DNA of 64,000 bases from Bacteroidales bacterium (GCA_015654535.1 JAATGU010000014.1:1-64000); one strand, 5' to 3'. Shown: positions 8,450 through 17,594, counted from the first letter of the stretch. Numbers and translations: made by a program. The notes: generated by a model from the letters alone, not told the origin.

Positions 8450-9910
8450 ATGGAAAAAGTAGAATTAAAACCGGCACGGGTATTTCATTTCTTCAATGAA
8501 ATTTGCCAGGTGCCACGTCCTTCTAAAAAGGAAGAACAAATAATTGAGTATTTAAAAACATTTGGCAAGAAACATCAGTTAGATACTAAAGTAGATGAAG
8601 TGGGAAATGTGTTGATCAAGAAACCTGCTACAAAAGGAAAAGAACATCTTCAAACAGTAGTGCTTCAGTCTCATATTGATATGGTCTGTGAAAAGAATAG
8701 TGACGTGGAGCATAATTTCCTTACCGATCCCATTCAAACAGAAGTTGACGGGGAATGGTTGAGAGCTAAAGGTACAACTCTGGGAGCCGACAATGGAATA
8801 GGAGTTGCAACTGAATTGGCTATTCTTGATTCCGAGGATATAGAACACGGACCTATTGAATGCTTATTTACTGTGGATGAAGAAACAGGACTGACCGGGG
8901 CTTTTGCTTTGAAAAAGGGTTTTATGAATGCCGATATTCTGATCAATCTTGACTCGGAAGATGAAGGTGAACTGTTTATTGGTTGTGCTGGTGGAGCAAA
9001 TACGATGGCTGAATTTAGTTATCAACCGATTCCTGTTCCTCAGGATTATTTCTTTTTCCGTGTAGAGGTAAAGGGATTGACGGGTGGTCATTCCGGTGAT
9101 GATATTAATAAAAATAGAGCGAATGCCAATAAATTGCTCACTCGCTTCTTGTCTCAATTGGCTGAAAAGTATGATTTTTATCTTTGTGAGATAAAGGGAG
9201 GAAATCTCCACAATGCGATACCTCGGGAAGCTTATGCGGTTGGTGCCATTCCTTTTGCAGATAAAGAATCGGTTCGGATCGATTTAAATGTATTTTCCTC
9301 TGAAGTGGAAGCGGAATTCTCCGTGACTGAACCGAATATGAAATGGGTGCTTCAATCTGAACCAGTGGCTTCTACTGCTATTGATCGTGATACAACGGCC
9401 CGTCTGATAAAATCATTGTATAGTGTTTTTCACGGAGTCTTTGCCATGAGTCAGGAAATACCTGGATTTGTAGAGACTTCTTCTAATTTGGCTTCTATAA
9501 AAATGACGGGAGAAAACAGTGTTCTTGTGGGAACCAGTCAGCGCAGTTCTACTTTTTCTTCGCGTAAAGATGTATCTGCCGCTGTGAAAGCTGCCTTTGA
9601 ACTCGGCGGTGCTAAAGTTTCCGTGGGAGATGGCTATCCGGGATGGAAACCTAATCCGGCATCACCTATCCTGAAAGTAGCGGAAGAAGCTTATGTTCGC
9701 TTGTTCGGAATAGAACCGAAGGTGAAAGCCATCCACGCCGGTTTGGAATGTGGATTGTTTTTAGAAAAATATCCTTCATTGGATATGGTTTCATTTGGTC
9801 CCACACTTCGAGGAGTTCATTCACCCGATGAACGGATGTTGATTCCTACAGTAGATAAATTCTGGAGACATTTGTTGGAAGTCTTGGTAAATATTCCCGC
9901 TAAGAAATAA
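8450..9910 (+). CDS. pepD: Aminoacyl-histidine dipeptidase, M20 family
   Basis: Cytosolic zinc dipeptidase of 486 residues, the usual length for PepD. Metal ligands and catalytic residues are visible in order: H75-x-D77 in QSHIDMVCEKN, D114 in GADNGIGVA, and the E144-E145 pair in DEETGLTGA. The lid-domain segment GLTGGHSGDDI and the C-terminal histidine region HAGLECGLF are also present. It releases amino acids from dipeptides such as Xaa-His. No signal peptide is seen. It stands alone, with 155 bp free upstream and a candidate hairpin terminator downstream. Confidence 0.95.
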   Translation: MEKVELKPARVFHFFNEICQVPRPSKKEEQIIEYLKTFGKKHQLDTKVDEVGNVLIKKPATKGKEHLQTVVLQSHIDMVCEKNSDVEHNFLTDPIQTEVDGEWLRAKGTTLGADNGIGVATELAILDSEDIEHGPIECLFTVDEETGLTGAFALKKGFMNADILINLDSEDEGELFIGCAGGANTMAEFSYQPIPVPQDYFFFRVEVKGLTGGHSGDDINKNRANANKLLTRFLSQLAEKYDFYLCEIKGGNLHNAIPREAYAVGAIPFADKESVRIDLNVFSSEVEAEFSVTEPNMKWVLQSEPVASTAIDRDTTARLIKSLYSVFHGVFAMSQEIPGFVETSSNLASIKMTGENSVLVGTSQRSSTFSSRKDVSAAVKAAFELGGAKVSVGDGYPGWKPNPASPILKVAEEAYVRLFGIEPKVKAIHAGLECGLFLEKYPSLDMVSFGPTLRGVHSPDERMLIPTVDKFWRHLLEVLVNIPAKK

Positions 9911-9941
9911 TATTTATGCACTTTCTGCGTTTTCTTTTATG

Positions 9942-9966
9942 GGGGTAACTAATAGGTTGCCCCTCT
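9942..9966 (+). terminator. Candidate hairpin terminator after pepD
   Basis: GGGGTAAC at 9942-9949 can pair with GTTGCCCC at 9956-9963 (one G-U wobble, six-base loop), followed by a T-rich stretch. The stem is good but the T-run is interrupted. Confidence 0.4.
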
Positions 9967-9982
9967 ATTTATCTGTAAACTC

Positions 9983-11413
9983 ATGAAGAAGATTCTGATT
10001 GTTTGTTTTTTTTGCTCCGTATTAGTAGGAATAAGTAGCCTTTTCTCTTCGTGTAATGATGAAGAGAGTTTTTCCACAGATCCTTCCCATCTTCTTACTT
10101 TTTCGCAGGATACCCTTTCGTTTGATACCGTTTTTACCTCTATAGGCTCTTCTACAGCATTAATTAAAGTCTATAATCCCAATAAAGAAGCTCTCAAAAT
10201 ATCGTCTATTGTTTTAGCGGATGCTTCACATTCTGGCTTCAAAGTGAACGTAGATGGACAAAAAGGAACTAGCTTTTCGGATGTAGAAATACAAGGCGAA
10301 GATAGTATGCATATTTTTGTGGAAGTAAAGATTGATCCTCAGAACAGAGATAATCCTATATTGATAAAAGATTCCTTGGTTTTTATAACCAACGGTGTTC
10401 AGCAAGATATCAAGCTTTTGGCTTATGGTCAGGATGTACTTATTTTGAAAGGAAAGACGATTAAGAAAGACACGGTGTTTACTTCCGGCAGGCCCATACT
10501 TATTTATGATAGTCTGAGGATTGATGAAGGTGCTAAGTTGCAGTGTGAGGCAGGAACTCGTCTTTATTTCCATAGCAAGGCCAGCGTTTTGGTGCACGGT
10601 ATCATAGAAGCACAAGGTACTCTTGGTGCTCCGGTGGTATTTCGCGGAGACCGGTTAGATAATATGTTTACTGATCTTCCTTATGATCGAGTTCCGGGGC
10701 AATGGGGAGGAATCCATCTTTTTTCTTCCAGTTATCAGAATCGTTTCGATTATGTAGATATACATAGTGGTGAATATAGTATTTTATGTGATTCATCGGC
10801 GGTGGATAAAGAAAAGCTTTGGCTCACAAATTCTGTGTTGCATAACACGAAGGGAGATGCACTGAGTATGACTTCGTGTAAGGCTGAAATTGCCAACAGT
10901 AAGATAACCAATGCCGGAAAGAATTGTGTAAATCTTTTAGGGGGTGATTATTCTTTTACCCACTGCACACTGGCTAACTTTTTTTCTTGGGATATCCGTT
11001 CCGGCGTTGCTTTGGCTTATTCCAACTATCAGGGGAAGATAGATTATCCTCTAAAAACGTCTTTTTATAATTGCATAATCACAGGTTCCTCGTCGGATGA
11101 GGTCGGAGGAAGTCAATCGACTAATGGGGATATAGCTTTTGATTATTATTTTTCTCATTCACTCATTAATACGAATGAAGAAGCGGCAAGTGATCGCTTA
11201 GTGGATATAACCTGGGAAAAAGAAAAAAACTTTTTATATATCGGTAAAGAAGATTATAAATATGATTTTCGGCCCGATTCTCTTTGCAAAGGGAAAGATA
11301 TAGGAGATATAGCGATTGCCCGGCAATATCCGTTCGATATGAATGGACGCGATCGTTTGCAGGATGGTAAGCCGGATGCCGGATGTTATGAGTGGATGCC
11401 GGGTGATAAATAA
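9983..11413 (+). CDS. Lipoprotein with predicted right-handed beta-helix
   Basis: A 476-residue lipoprotein (lipobox LFSSC, C24). Residues 35-150 look like an immunoglobulin-like strand domain with the phrase DTLSFDTVFTSIGSSTA. The rest has the repeated short-strand pattern of a pectate-lyase-like beta-helix (APVVFRGDRLDN, GGIHLFSSS, AEIANSKITNAG, SFTHCTLAN) and ends DAGCYEWMPG, as often found in such surface proteins. No catalytic residues are identified. The stop overlaps the start of the next gene by one base (TAATG), so both form an operon. Confidence 0.8.
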   Translation: MKKILIVCFFCSVLVGISSLFSSCNDEESFSTDPSHLLTFSQDTLSFDTVFTSIGSSTALIKVYNPNKEALKISSIVLADASHSGFKVNVDGQKGTSFSDVEIQGEDSMHIFVEVKIDPQNRDNPILIKDSLVFITNGVQQDIKLLAYGQDVLILKGKTIKKDTVFTSGRPILIYDSLRIDEGAKLQCEAGTRLYFHSKASVLVHGIIEAQGTLGAPVVFRGDRLDNMFTDLPYDRVPGQWGGIHLFSSSYQNRFDYVDIHSGEYSILCDSSAVDKEKLWLTNSVLHNTKGDALSMTSCKAEIANSKITNAGKNCVNLLGGDYSFTHCTLANFFSWDIRSGVALAYSNYQGKIDYPLKTSFYNCIITGSSSDEVGGSQSTNGDIAFDYYFSHSLINTNEEAASDRLVDITWEKEKNFLYIGKEDYKYDFRPDSLCKGKDIGDIAIARQYPFDMNGRDRLQDGKPDAGCYEWMPGDK

Positions 11414-12471
11414 TGATGGATAGAATGTCTCGTACCCATAATCTACTTGCTGTAAGTTTATTCCTATTCATTGCTATCTTCTGTGATCAACAGGCTTTAT
11501 CTCAGAATCCTTTTCGGGTAATGTTCTATAATGTGGAGAACCTTTTTGACTGCCAGCACGACACACTGAAGAATGATTATGAATTTCTACCAAACTCTAT
11601 GCGAGCTTGGCATTACGGAAGATACAAACAAAAGATCGCTAATATTAGTAAGGTCATTACTTCGGTGGGAGAGTGGACACCTCCGGTATTAGTGGGACTT
11701 TGTGAAGTAGAAAATGATCATGTAATCACTGATCTGGTAAAATATTCTCCTTTGAAAGAATTGGACTACCGATATGTAATGACTCATTCCCGTGATGATC
11801 GAGGCATTGATGTGGCTTTGTTGTATCAGCGAGGCAGTTTCCGTTTGCTTGCTCATGATTCTATTCGGATCATTTTTCCTGATAAAGATAGAAGACCTAC
11901 TCGGGATATTCTTCATGTTACCGGATTGATTGCTACTGGAGACACACTTGATGTATTTGTTTGCCACATGCCTTCACGTTCTGGTGGTGAAAAAGAAAGT
12001 GAACAGGGCCGAATTTTTGCAGCCACTTGTTTGAAACACTATACAGATAGCCTTTTTATGATCCGTATTCGTCCTAATTTATTGATAATGGGAGACTTCA
12101 ATGATTATCCTCACAACAAAGCAATAGCAGAAATACTTGGAGCAAAGGCTCCTCTTAGTAATCCATGCAACAATAAATTATATAATCTCCTGGCAGAAAA
12201 AGAGAACGATCACTCCTTTGGGAGCTATAAATATCAAGGAGAATGGAATATTCTTGATCAGCTCATTGTCTCCGGTTTTTTATTGACTCATCAAAACGGA
12301 CTTTCTACTTCAGTGGACAAAGCAGACATTTGTAGGCAGCCGTTCTTACTGGAAAAGGATGAGAAATATTCCGGAATTAAGCCTTTTCGCACCTATTACG
12401 GAATGAAGTATCAAGGAGGGTACAGCGATCATTTACCGGTTTATGTGGATTTCAGAATCCCTGCTGAGTGA
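11413..12471 (+). CDS. Endonuclease/exonuclease/phosphatase family protein, secreted
   Basis: A 352-residue EEP-superfamily hydrolase with an N-terminal signal peptide (LFLFIAIFCDQQALSQ). The fold's key motifs appear in order: N in FYNVENLFD, E in GLCEVEND, the catalytic D-x-N in MGDFNDYP, and the terminal SDHLPV. Members cleave phosphodiester bonds in nucleic acids or lipids. Export argues for a substrate outside the cytoplasm. Either of two adjacent ATGs (11413 or 11416) can start it, and the first overlaps the upstream stop codon. The next gene, rlmH, is convergent 14 bp away. Confidence 0.9.
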   Translation: MMDRMSRTHNLLAVSLFLFIAIFCDQQALSQNPFRVMFYNVENLFDCQHDTLKNDYEFLPNSMRAWHYGRYKQKIANISKVITSVGEWTPPVLVGLCEVENDHVITDLVKYSPLKELDYRYVMTHSRDDRGIDVALLYQRGSFRLLAHDSIRIIFPDKDRRPTRDILHVTGLIATGDTLDVFVCHMPSRSGGEKESEQGRIFAATCLKHYTDSLFMIRIRPNLLIMGDFNDYPHNKAIAEILGAKAPLSNPCNNKLYNLLAEKENDHSFGSYKYQGEWNILDQLIVSGFLLTHQNGLSTSVDKADICRQPFLLEKDEKYSGIKPFRTYYGMKYQGGYSDHLPVYVDFRIPAE

Positions 12472-12485
12472 AATTTTGTTTTTAA

Positions 12486-12959
12486 TTATTCGTGATGATA
12501 AGGTCCGTTGTTGAGGATTGTCATTGATCGGTATAGTTGTTCCACAAAGATGAGTCGAACCATTTGATGTGAGAAAGTCATTTTTGAGAGAGAAATTTTT
12601 TCGTGTGCAGCCTGATACACCTTTTGAGAAAAACCATAAGGGCCGCCAATAACAAAGACCAACCGCTTATTTATATTCGCCATCTTCTTTTCCAGCCAGT
12701 AAGCAAAGTCCAATGAACGATATTCTTTGCCATATTCATCGAGTAAAACAATCACATCACCAGGTAGAAAAGCTTTCATTATTAGCTCACCTTCTTTATC
12801 CTTTTGCTGATCCATCGTCAGATTTTTGGTGTTTTTTAATTCCGTGATTACTTCCATGTCGAAAGAGATAAAATGTTTTGTACGTTCAATATAGTCATTG
12901 ATCGCAGTGATATAATGTTTTTCAACCGTTCTTCCCACGACAATAAGTGTTACTTTCAT
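12486..12959 (-). CDS. rlmH: 23S rRNA (pseudouridine(1915)-N(3))-methyltransferase
   Basis: SPOUT-class methyltransferase of 157 residues that methylates pseudouridine 1915 in helix 69 of 23S rRNA. Sequence signs are the N-terminal KVTLIVVGRT, the cofactor-knot motif FVIGGPYGFS and the conserved C-terminus SKMTFSHQMVRLIFVEQLYR ending in the aromatic/His tail GPYHHE. Length is that of the family. It has its own promoter-like element upstream and is convergent with the EEP gene. Confidence 0.97.
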   Translation of the reverse strand: MKVTLIVVGRTVEKHYITAINDYIERTKHFISFDMEVITELKNTKNLTMDQQKDKEGELIMKAFLPGDVIVLLDEYGKEYRSLDFAYWLEKKMANINKRLVFVIGGPYGFSQKVYQAAHEKISLSKMTFSHQMVRLIFVEQLYRSMTILNNGPYHHE

Positions 12960-12993
12960 TTGACTTTTTTCTATTTGAAAGATTAGTAAAGTG

Positions 12994-13001
12994 CAAAAAT
13001 A
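12994..13001 (-). promoter_or_regulatory. Predicted -7 element of rlmH
   Basis: Minus-strand TATTTTTG matches TAnnTTTG, 35 bp before the rlmH start. Confidence 0.45.
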
Positions 13002-13054
13002 CTACTTTTTATTTTGAAATAGGGAAAAAAGCATGGATTTCCGGGAATAATCTA

Positions 13055-13062
13055 TACCTTTG
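13055..13062 (+). promoter_or_regulatory. Predicted -7 element of DUF4783-nadC operon
   Basis: TACCTTTG matches TAnnTTTG and lies 22 bp before the preferred ATG at 13085. Confidence 0.5.
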
Positions 13063-13084
13063 TATTGCATAAATGCTCAGTAAT

Positions 13085-13480
13085 ATGAAAAAAACATTCC
13101 TTTTAATGATTACGGCTATCATGTTCTGTGTAGCTTCTGCCCAAACGCAGAATATGACTCCCGGACTTGTAAATGCCTTTAAAAAAGGTAATGCGCAGGA
13201 TTTGAGTTTTTATTTGGGCAATCAAGTGGAAATAATTATCCAAAACCGTTCGCAATATTGTAATAAAGCCAGTGCACAGAAGGCTATGGCAAATTTTTTT
13301 GCTACCAATAGGGTAATCGGATTCACAGTAAACCATCAGGGAGAACGAAATGAATCGGGATTTGTAATTGGTACATTAAACACAGCCAGCGGATCATTTA
13401 GGGTGAATTGTTTTTTTAAAAAGAACGGCAATAATCCATCGTTAATACATCAAATAAGAATAGATAAAACCAATGAATGA
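13085..13480 (+). CDS. DUF4783 domain protein, secreted, unknown function
   Basis: A 131-residue exported protein (signal peptide MKKTFLLMITAIMFCVASAQ). The mature part looks like a compact NTF2/SnoaL-like fold: a helix GLVNAFKKGNAQDLSFYLG, strands EIIIQNR, a Q-rich helix KASAQKAMANFFATN and strands ending FKKNGNNPSLIHQIRID. I place it in DUF4783 from memory of the same gene order before nadC in other Bacteroides. It overlaps nadC by 8 bp, so the two are translationally coupled. The upstream ATG at 13073 would spoil the signal peptide. Confidence 0.8.
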   Translation: MKKTFLLMITAIMFCVASAQTQNMTPGLVNAFKKGNAQDLSFYLGNQVEIIIQNRSQYCNKASAQKAMANFFATNRVIGFTVNHQGERNESGFVIGTLNTASGSFRVNCFFKKNGNNPSLIHQIRIDKTNE

Positions 13481-14312
13481 TTTAATTGACAAACTTATAG
13501 ATCTTGCTTTTGCCGAAGATATCGGTGATGGAGATCATACTACTCTTTCCTGTATTCCGGCTTCGGCTATGGGAAAATCCAAATTACTGATTAAAGAGCA
13601 GGGAGTGCTTGCCGGCGTGGAAATAGCTAAAGAAATTTTTCATCGCTTTGATCCTGAAATGAAAGTGGAGGTCTTTATTAATGACGGTGCAGAAGTAAAA
13701 CCGGGCGACGTGGCAATGCTTGTGAAAGGGAAAGTGCAATCTTTGTTGCAGACTGAGCGATTGATGCTCAACGTGATGCAGCGGATGAGTGGTATCGCTA
13801 CCATGACGCGTAAATATGTGAAGCAACTGGAAGGGACTAAAACTCGAGTGTTGGATACTCGTAAAACAACTCCTGGTATGCGGATGTTGGAGAAACAAGC
13901 GGTAAAAATAGGCGGAGGAGTAAACCATCGTATCGGGCTCTTTGATATGATTCTACTAAAAGATAATCATGTGGATTTTGCCGGTGGAATAGATAAAGCT
14001 ATTAGTCGTGCTAAAGACTATTGCAAAGAAAAAGGCAAAGATTTGAAGATTGAGATTGAAGTACGTAACTTTGAAGAACTCAGTCAGGTTCTTGCTCTTG
14101 GTGGAGTAGACCGTATTATGCTCGATAACTTTACTCCCGAAAATACTAGGGAAGCGGTGAAAATGATTGCAGGAAAGTATGAAACTGAATCTTCGGGTGG
14201 CATTACTTTCGATACGCTTCGCGATTATGCTGAATGTGGAGTGGATTTTATATCCGTAGGTGCACTTACTCATTCGGTTAAAGGTCTTGATATGAGTTTC
14301 AAGGCTTGCTGA
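13473..14312 (+). CDS. nadC: Nicotinate-nucleotide pyrophosphorylase (carboxylating)
   Basis: Quinolinate phosphoribosyltransferase of 279 residues, which makes nicotinate mononucleotide from quinolinate and PRPP in de novo NAD synthesis. Typical segments are EDIGDGDHTT at the N-terminus, LNVMQRMSGIAT, the substrate-binding DTRKTTPGMR, KxGGGVNHRIGLFD, LKDNH, the acidic barrel strand IEIEVRN, and MLDNF. The C-terminal SVGALTHS closes the barrel. It is complete and of normal length. nadA and nadB are not in the window. Confidence 0.97.
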   Translation: MNDLIDKLIDLAFAEDIGDGDHTTLSCIPASAMGKSKLLIKEQGVLAGVEIAKEIFHRFDPEMKVEVFINDGAEVKPGDVAMLVKGKVQSLLQTERLMLNVMQRMSGIATMTRKYVKQLEGTKTRVLDTRKTTPGMRMLEKQAVKIGGGVNHRIGLFDMILLKDNHVDFAGGIDKAISRAKDYCKEKGKDLKIEIEVRNFEELSQVLALGGVDRIMLDNFTPENTREAVKMIAGKYETESSGGITFDTLRDYAECGVDFISVGALTHSVKGLDMSFKAC

Positions 14313-14360
14313 TTTTTTTTCTTTTCTCATGCAGCATTTATAAATTATCAGAGTTATACT

Positions 14361-14386
14361 TATAGACAACGCAAGATACGTCTATA
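14361..14386. repeat. Short inverted repeat before sigma-factor gene
   Basis: TATAGAC at 14361-14367 and GTCTATA at 14380-14386 are exact inverted copies 12 bp apart, ending 16 bp before the sigma-factor start. It could be an operator or a leader hairpin. Only the symmetry is seen. Confidence 0.5.
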
Positions 14387-14402
14387 CAAAACGAAAGTAA
14401 AA

Positions 14403-14960
14403 TTGGAAGATGAAATAGAATTGGTTGAAGGATGCCGGGCAGGTGATAATGTTGCTCGGAAGATGCTTTACACTCTTTATTCCAAACGTTTACTTGCCGT
14501 TTGCTATCGCTATACCGGCGATTTGGATGTAGCTCACGATCTCCTTCACGATGGGTTTATTAAGATATATAAATCGATCTCAAAGTTTACTTATCGTGGA
14601 GATGGCTCTTTGGAATTATGGATGAATAGGTTAGTGGCTAATCTTTCACTGGATTACTTGCGAGAAAGAAAAAAAATGCAAGAAGTCTTTGTTCAGGAAG
14701 AAGAACTGCCGGATGTACCCGAACTTCCCGAAAAAGAACTGTATGAAGGCATTTCTAATGCGCAGTTAATGCTTTTTGTTACAGAGCTTCCCACGGGATA
14801 TCGCACGGTATTCAATTTATATGTGTTCGAAGAAAAAACACATAAAGAGATTGCCGCCTTGCTTCACATCAATGAACATTCATCCACATCACAATTTTAC
14901 AGAGCCAAATGTATGTTAGCAAAGAGAATTAAAGAATATATCCGCAATGAAGAAAAATGA
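14403..14960 (+). CDS. RNA polymerase sigma-70 family (ECF-type) sigma factor
   Basis: Alternative sigma factor of 185 residues. Region 2 is LYSKRLLAVCYRYTGDLDVAHDLLHDGFIKIYKSI and region 4 is a helix-turn-helix (HKEIAALLHINEHSSTSQFYRA). The frame has no ATG before residue 21, so the TTG at 14403 (MEDEIELVEGCRAG) is the likely start; it restores the conserved helix before region 2. Its end overlaps the next gene by 14 bp. That neighbour has the size, topology and position of an anti-sigma partner, so this pair probably answers an envelope signal. Confidence 0.92.
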   Translation: MEDEIELVEGCRAGDNVARKMLYTLYSKRLLAVCYRYTGDLDVAHDLLHDGFIKIYKSISKFTYRGDGSLELWMNRLVANLSLDYLRERKKMQEVFVQEEELPDVPELPEKELYEGISNAQLMLFVTELPTGYRTVFNLYVFEEKTHKEIAALLHINEHSSTSQFYRAKCMLAKRIKEYIRNEEK

Positions 14961-16035
14961 AGATGAAATAACCGACCTGTTCCGCTCGCGACTCAATCAA
15001 TATGAGATTCCGTTGCAGGAGGATATGTGGGAAGACTTGGAGCGTGAATTATCTAATCCGCCTTCCAGAAAACTATATTCTGCCGCTTTTGTAGCTATTG
15101 CGGCCCTTTTTCTACTATTAGTTGCCTGCTCGGCTGCCGTTTGGATGTTTACTCCACATAAAGAGATGTCACCCTCATTGAGTAAAGTGTCTGTTCCTGT
15201 AGTAGAAAGACATACTGCTATTGCCAGAACAGAAGATAAAAATCTCAATGAACTTCCTATCGAACAGCCGGCCGAACCGAAAGTGACTGTGAAAAAAAAA
15301 CTTGCTAATAGCTATTCCGTGAAATTGCAACCACGTGACTCTGTTATGCATCAGACGCCATCGGTTGATAACAAAGAAAGTAATCCTGTTCTGGCTACAG
15401 AAAGTCAATCTACTGAAGTTTTGGCTGACAATCAATTTGTAAATGAAGCTGAAGATGAAAGAAGCTGGACTCTTGGATTAGTCGCTTCTATAGAAGGAGG
15501 AAAGTCTCTTTCTTCTATGATGGGAGATCAGCAAACAATGGAGATCCGGCATAAGGCTCCGATATCTTTTGGAATATCTGTAGGGAAAAAAATAACGGAT
15601 AATATAACTTTTGAAACCGGATTATACTATACACTTTTAAATTCTGAACTGAAACCAGCGAATGAACTCGTTGATAATCAAAAAATCCATTACCTTGGTA
15701 TCCCTCTTAAAGTGAACTGGATATTCATGAATAAAAATAAGCTGAACCTTTATCTGTCGGCTGGTGGAATGCTGGAACAATGCGTGTCCGGCAAAATTCA
15801 AAAAGATTATTCGGGAGGTGGTAGTCAGGGTGATGAAGCCACTTTCTCTATTAACCGTATGCAATGTTCGTTAACTTCATCGCTTGGGCTTCAGTATAAT
15901 ACCAGTGCACATGTAGCTCTGTTTGCAGAACCTGGTCTTGCATATTACTTTGATGATCAAACGCTGGCTTCTACTATAAGAAAAGATCGGCAACTAAATT
16001 TTAATCTTCGGTGCGGAGTGAAAGTAATGTACTGA
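14947..16035 (+). CDS. Membrane-anchored protein with anti-sigma-like N-terminus and outer-membrane beta-barrel-like C-terminus
   Basis: A 362-residue protein with a cytoplasmic acidic N-terminus (MKKNEDEITDLFRSRLNQYE, then DMWEDLERELSNPP), one membrane helix at about 45-67 (AAFVAIAALFLLLVACSAAVWMF), a Pro/Lys-rich linker, and a C-terminal 190 residues in the amphipathic strand pattern of PorT/OmpA-like barrels (TLGLVASIEGGKSL, FETGLYYTLLNSE, LNFNLRCGVKVMY). The N-terminus and operon position suggest it controls the preceding sigma factor; the barrel-like end suggests sensing. That the two parts work together is inference. Confidence 0.78.
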   Translation: MKKNEDEITDLFRSRLNQYEIPLQEDMWEDLERELSNPPSRKLYSAAFVAIAALFLLLVACSAAVWMFTPHKEMSPSLSKVSVPVVERHTAIARTEDKNLNELPIEQPAEPKVTVKKKLANSYSVKLQPRDSVMHQTPSVDNKESNPVLATESQSTEVLADNQFVNEAEDERSWTLGLVASIEGGKSLSSMMGDQQTMEIRHKAPISFGISVGKKITDNITFETGLYYTLLNSELKPANELVDNQKIHYLGIPLKVNWIFMNKNKLNLYLSAGGMLEQCVSGKIQKDYSGGGSQGDEATFSINRMQCSLTSSLGLQYNTSAHVALFAEPGLAYYFDDQTLASTIRKDRQLNFNLRCGVKVMY

Positions 16036-16069
16036 TGTAATTGATCAAAATACTAAAAATCTGTTTTCT

Positions 16070-16594
16070 ATGAAAAAACTATTATGGTCATTACTAATGG
16101 GATTTTTACTTTTCACAAGCTGTAATGGTGAAGATGTTGATTTTAATAATCCTGATGCAAAAACCTTTGTGAAGCAGATAAAGGCAGGAACTTATAAAAC
16201 TAAAAGTCCTTATGGATTTGTGGAAGTTCCTATTTTTGCTAAAAAAGATATTCCTGAACTGATAAAACATGTGAAGGACTTATCGTCCGTCTCTTTTTTC
16301 CCAGCTAATCCAATCTCTTCTTATGGGCCTAACGCCAAGTATCGTTTGGGGGAATGTATAATGTGGACTATTGAATATATACGAGTGGGTAAATATGCAT
16401 CTTTAGGTTGTAAATTGGTACATAAAAATGTAAATGAGCATTTGCAGTACGCTTTTCTTTCAGATAAGGAAGTGTTGGAGGTAGCAGATCTATATATTAA
16501 ATGGTGGAATAAGGTGATGAATCAGCCAGAATATGACTTAAAGGACCCTTTTACGGAAGATCCTTTAGAAGGTACTGATTATCGTTGGAACTAA
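16070..16594 (+). CDS. Small lipoprotein, possible DUF4943 family
   Basis: A 174-residue lipoprotein (lipobox LFTSC). The mature part contains a conserved-looking stretch DAKTFVKQIKAGTYKT, a helix DIPELIKHVKDLSS, and an aromatic C-terminus YIKWWNKVMNQPEYD. I associate it with DUF4943 from memory and cannot confirm it. It sits 34 bp after the anti-sigma-like gene and 4 bp before the next, so it belongs to the sigma-factor operon and may be a target or an accessory. Confidence 0.65.
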   Translation: MKKLLWSLLMGFLLFTSCNGEDVDFNNPDAKTFVKQIKAGTYKTKSPYGFVEVPIFAKKDIPELIKHVKDLSSVSFFPANPISSYGPNAKYRLGECIMWTIEYIRVGKYASLGCKLVHKNVNEHLQYAFLSDKEVLEVADLYIKWWNKVMNQPEYDLKDPFTEDPLEGTDYRWN

Positions 16595-16598
16595 TTAA

Positions 16599-17576
16599 AT
16601 GATAAAAAAAACAAGTCTATCTATAATACTCTTTGTGACTGGCTTTATGATAGGTTATGCCCAACAACGGCAAGACACATTGAAACGGCATTCTGCCACT
16701 TCTCTGGGAGAAATTTCTAAAGATAAAGAATTGAAAATTAATCCTGATGTACTTAAATTAATTAATTTAGGTTCGCCTCGTGTGTCTTCTTCTTCTTCGT
16801 TTATGAATCCTACAAGTGTAAAGGATTTAACGAACGATATTTTAGGAAAAACCCCTATCCGGAAAGATACTGTTCAAGGAAGAATTATGTTGGGCATGTC
16901 TTGCTTTTCGGGTTTTTATCAAAATCCCAAGCATGGGAAAGTGCTCAAGGTAGATCCCATGGGATTTGCTCCTCTTAAGATGCCGCCTAAAGGTGGAATG
17001 GTGATTAGAGCTTCTGCTCCCAGTTATCGGGCATCGGATAGAGTTTCATCAATGTATGGCCCCTCTTCCAATCCTCTTTTTAGTTTTGGTGTGGAGGATT
17101 TATTGGAGTCTATTTTTTGGAGAAAACCTCCCGATCGATGGACACATTATGGCGATCTGCCAACTCTCAGTCTTGAAACGGAATTGCCTGATAGTTTGGT
17201 AAGAATCCGTCAGGCTAGTGTGGCAATGATGGACTCTTTGGTCAGGCATTCTCAGAAGAAATATAAAATAGTTTATCTATTTTGTGATGATGCCGATTAT
17301 TCAAAGGCAAATTTCCCTGAAGTACTTAAATACATTAACAGCAGAAAGGATGAATTCGATTTATTTCCTGTTTCTTCGGGAAAAGATAAAAATGATCTTT
17401 CCTGTATTGCTAAATATCTCAAAACAATTGCTTACTTTAGCCCCGTGTACGTGATGAGCGGGAGACACAAGGACAGCTTGATTTTGATGCTCGATCAGAA
17501 TAATCAAGCCATCTCTTTACTTGCCTGCGATACGAGCATGGCTAAGAAATTGGATGATTTAAAGCGATTGCCATAA
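16599..17576 (+). CDS. Secreted protein of unknown function
   Basis: A 325-residue protein with a signal peptide (SIILFVTGFMIGYAQQ). The first half is low in recognisable structure, rich in Ser, Pro and Lys (SPRVSSSSSFMNP, KMPPKGGMVIRAS). The second half looks globular, with alternating strands and helices (YKIVYLFCDDADYSKANFPEVLKYI, PVYVMSGRHKDSLILMLD, AISLLACD). No catalytic motif is recognised. It lies 4 bp after the small lipoprotein and 18 bp before the oxidoreductase gene, so probably in the same operon as the ECF sigma factor. Confidence 0.65.
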   Translation: MIKKTSLSIILFVTGFMIGYAQQRQDTLKRHSATSLGEISKDKELKINPDVLKLINLGSPRVSSSSSFMNPTSVKDLTNDILGKTPIRKDTVQGRIMLGMSCFSGFYQNPKHGKVLKVDPMGFAPLKMPPKGGMVIRASAPSYRASDRVSSMYGPSSNPLFSFGVEDLLESIFWRKPPDRWTHYGDLPTLSLETELPDSLVRIRQASVAMMDSLVRHSQKKYKIVYLFCDDADYSKANFPEVLKYINSRKDEFDLFPVSSGKDKNDLSCIAKYLKTIAYFSPVYVMSGRHKDSLILMLDQNNQAISLLACDTSMAKKLDDLKRLP

Positions 17577-17594
17577 ATTTAAAATTAGAAGTCT

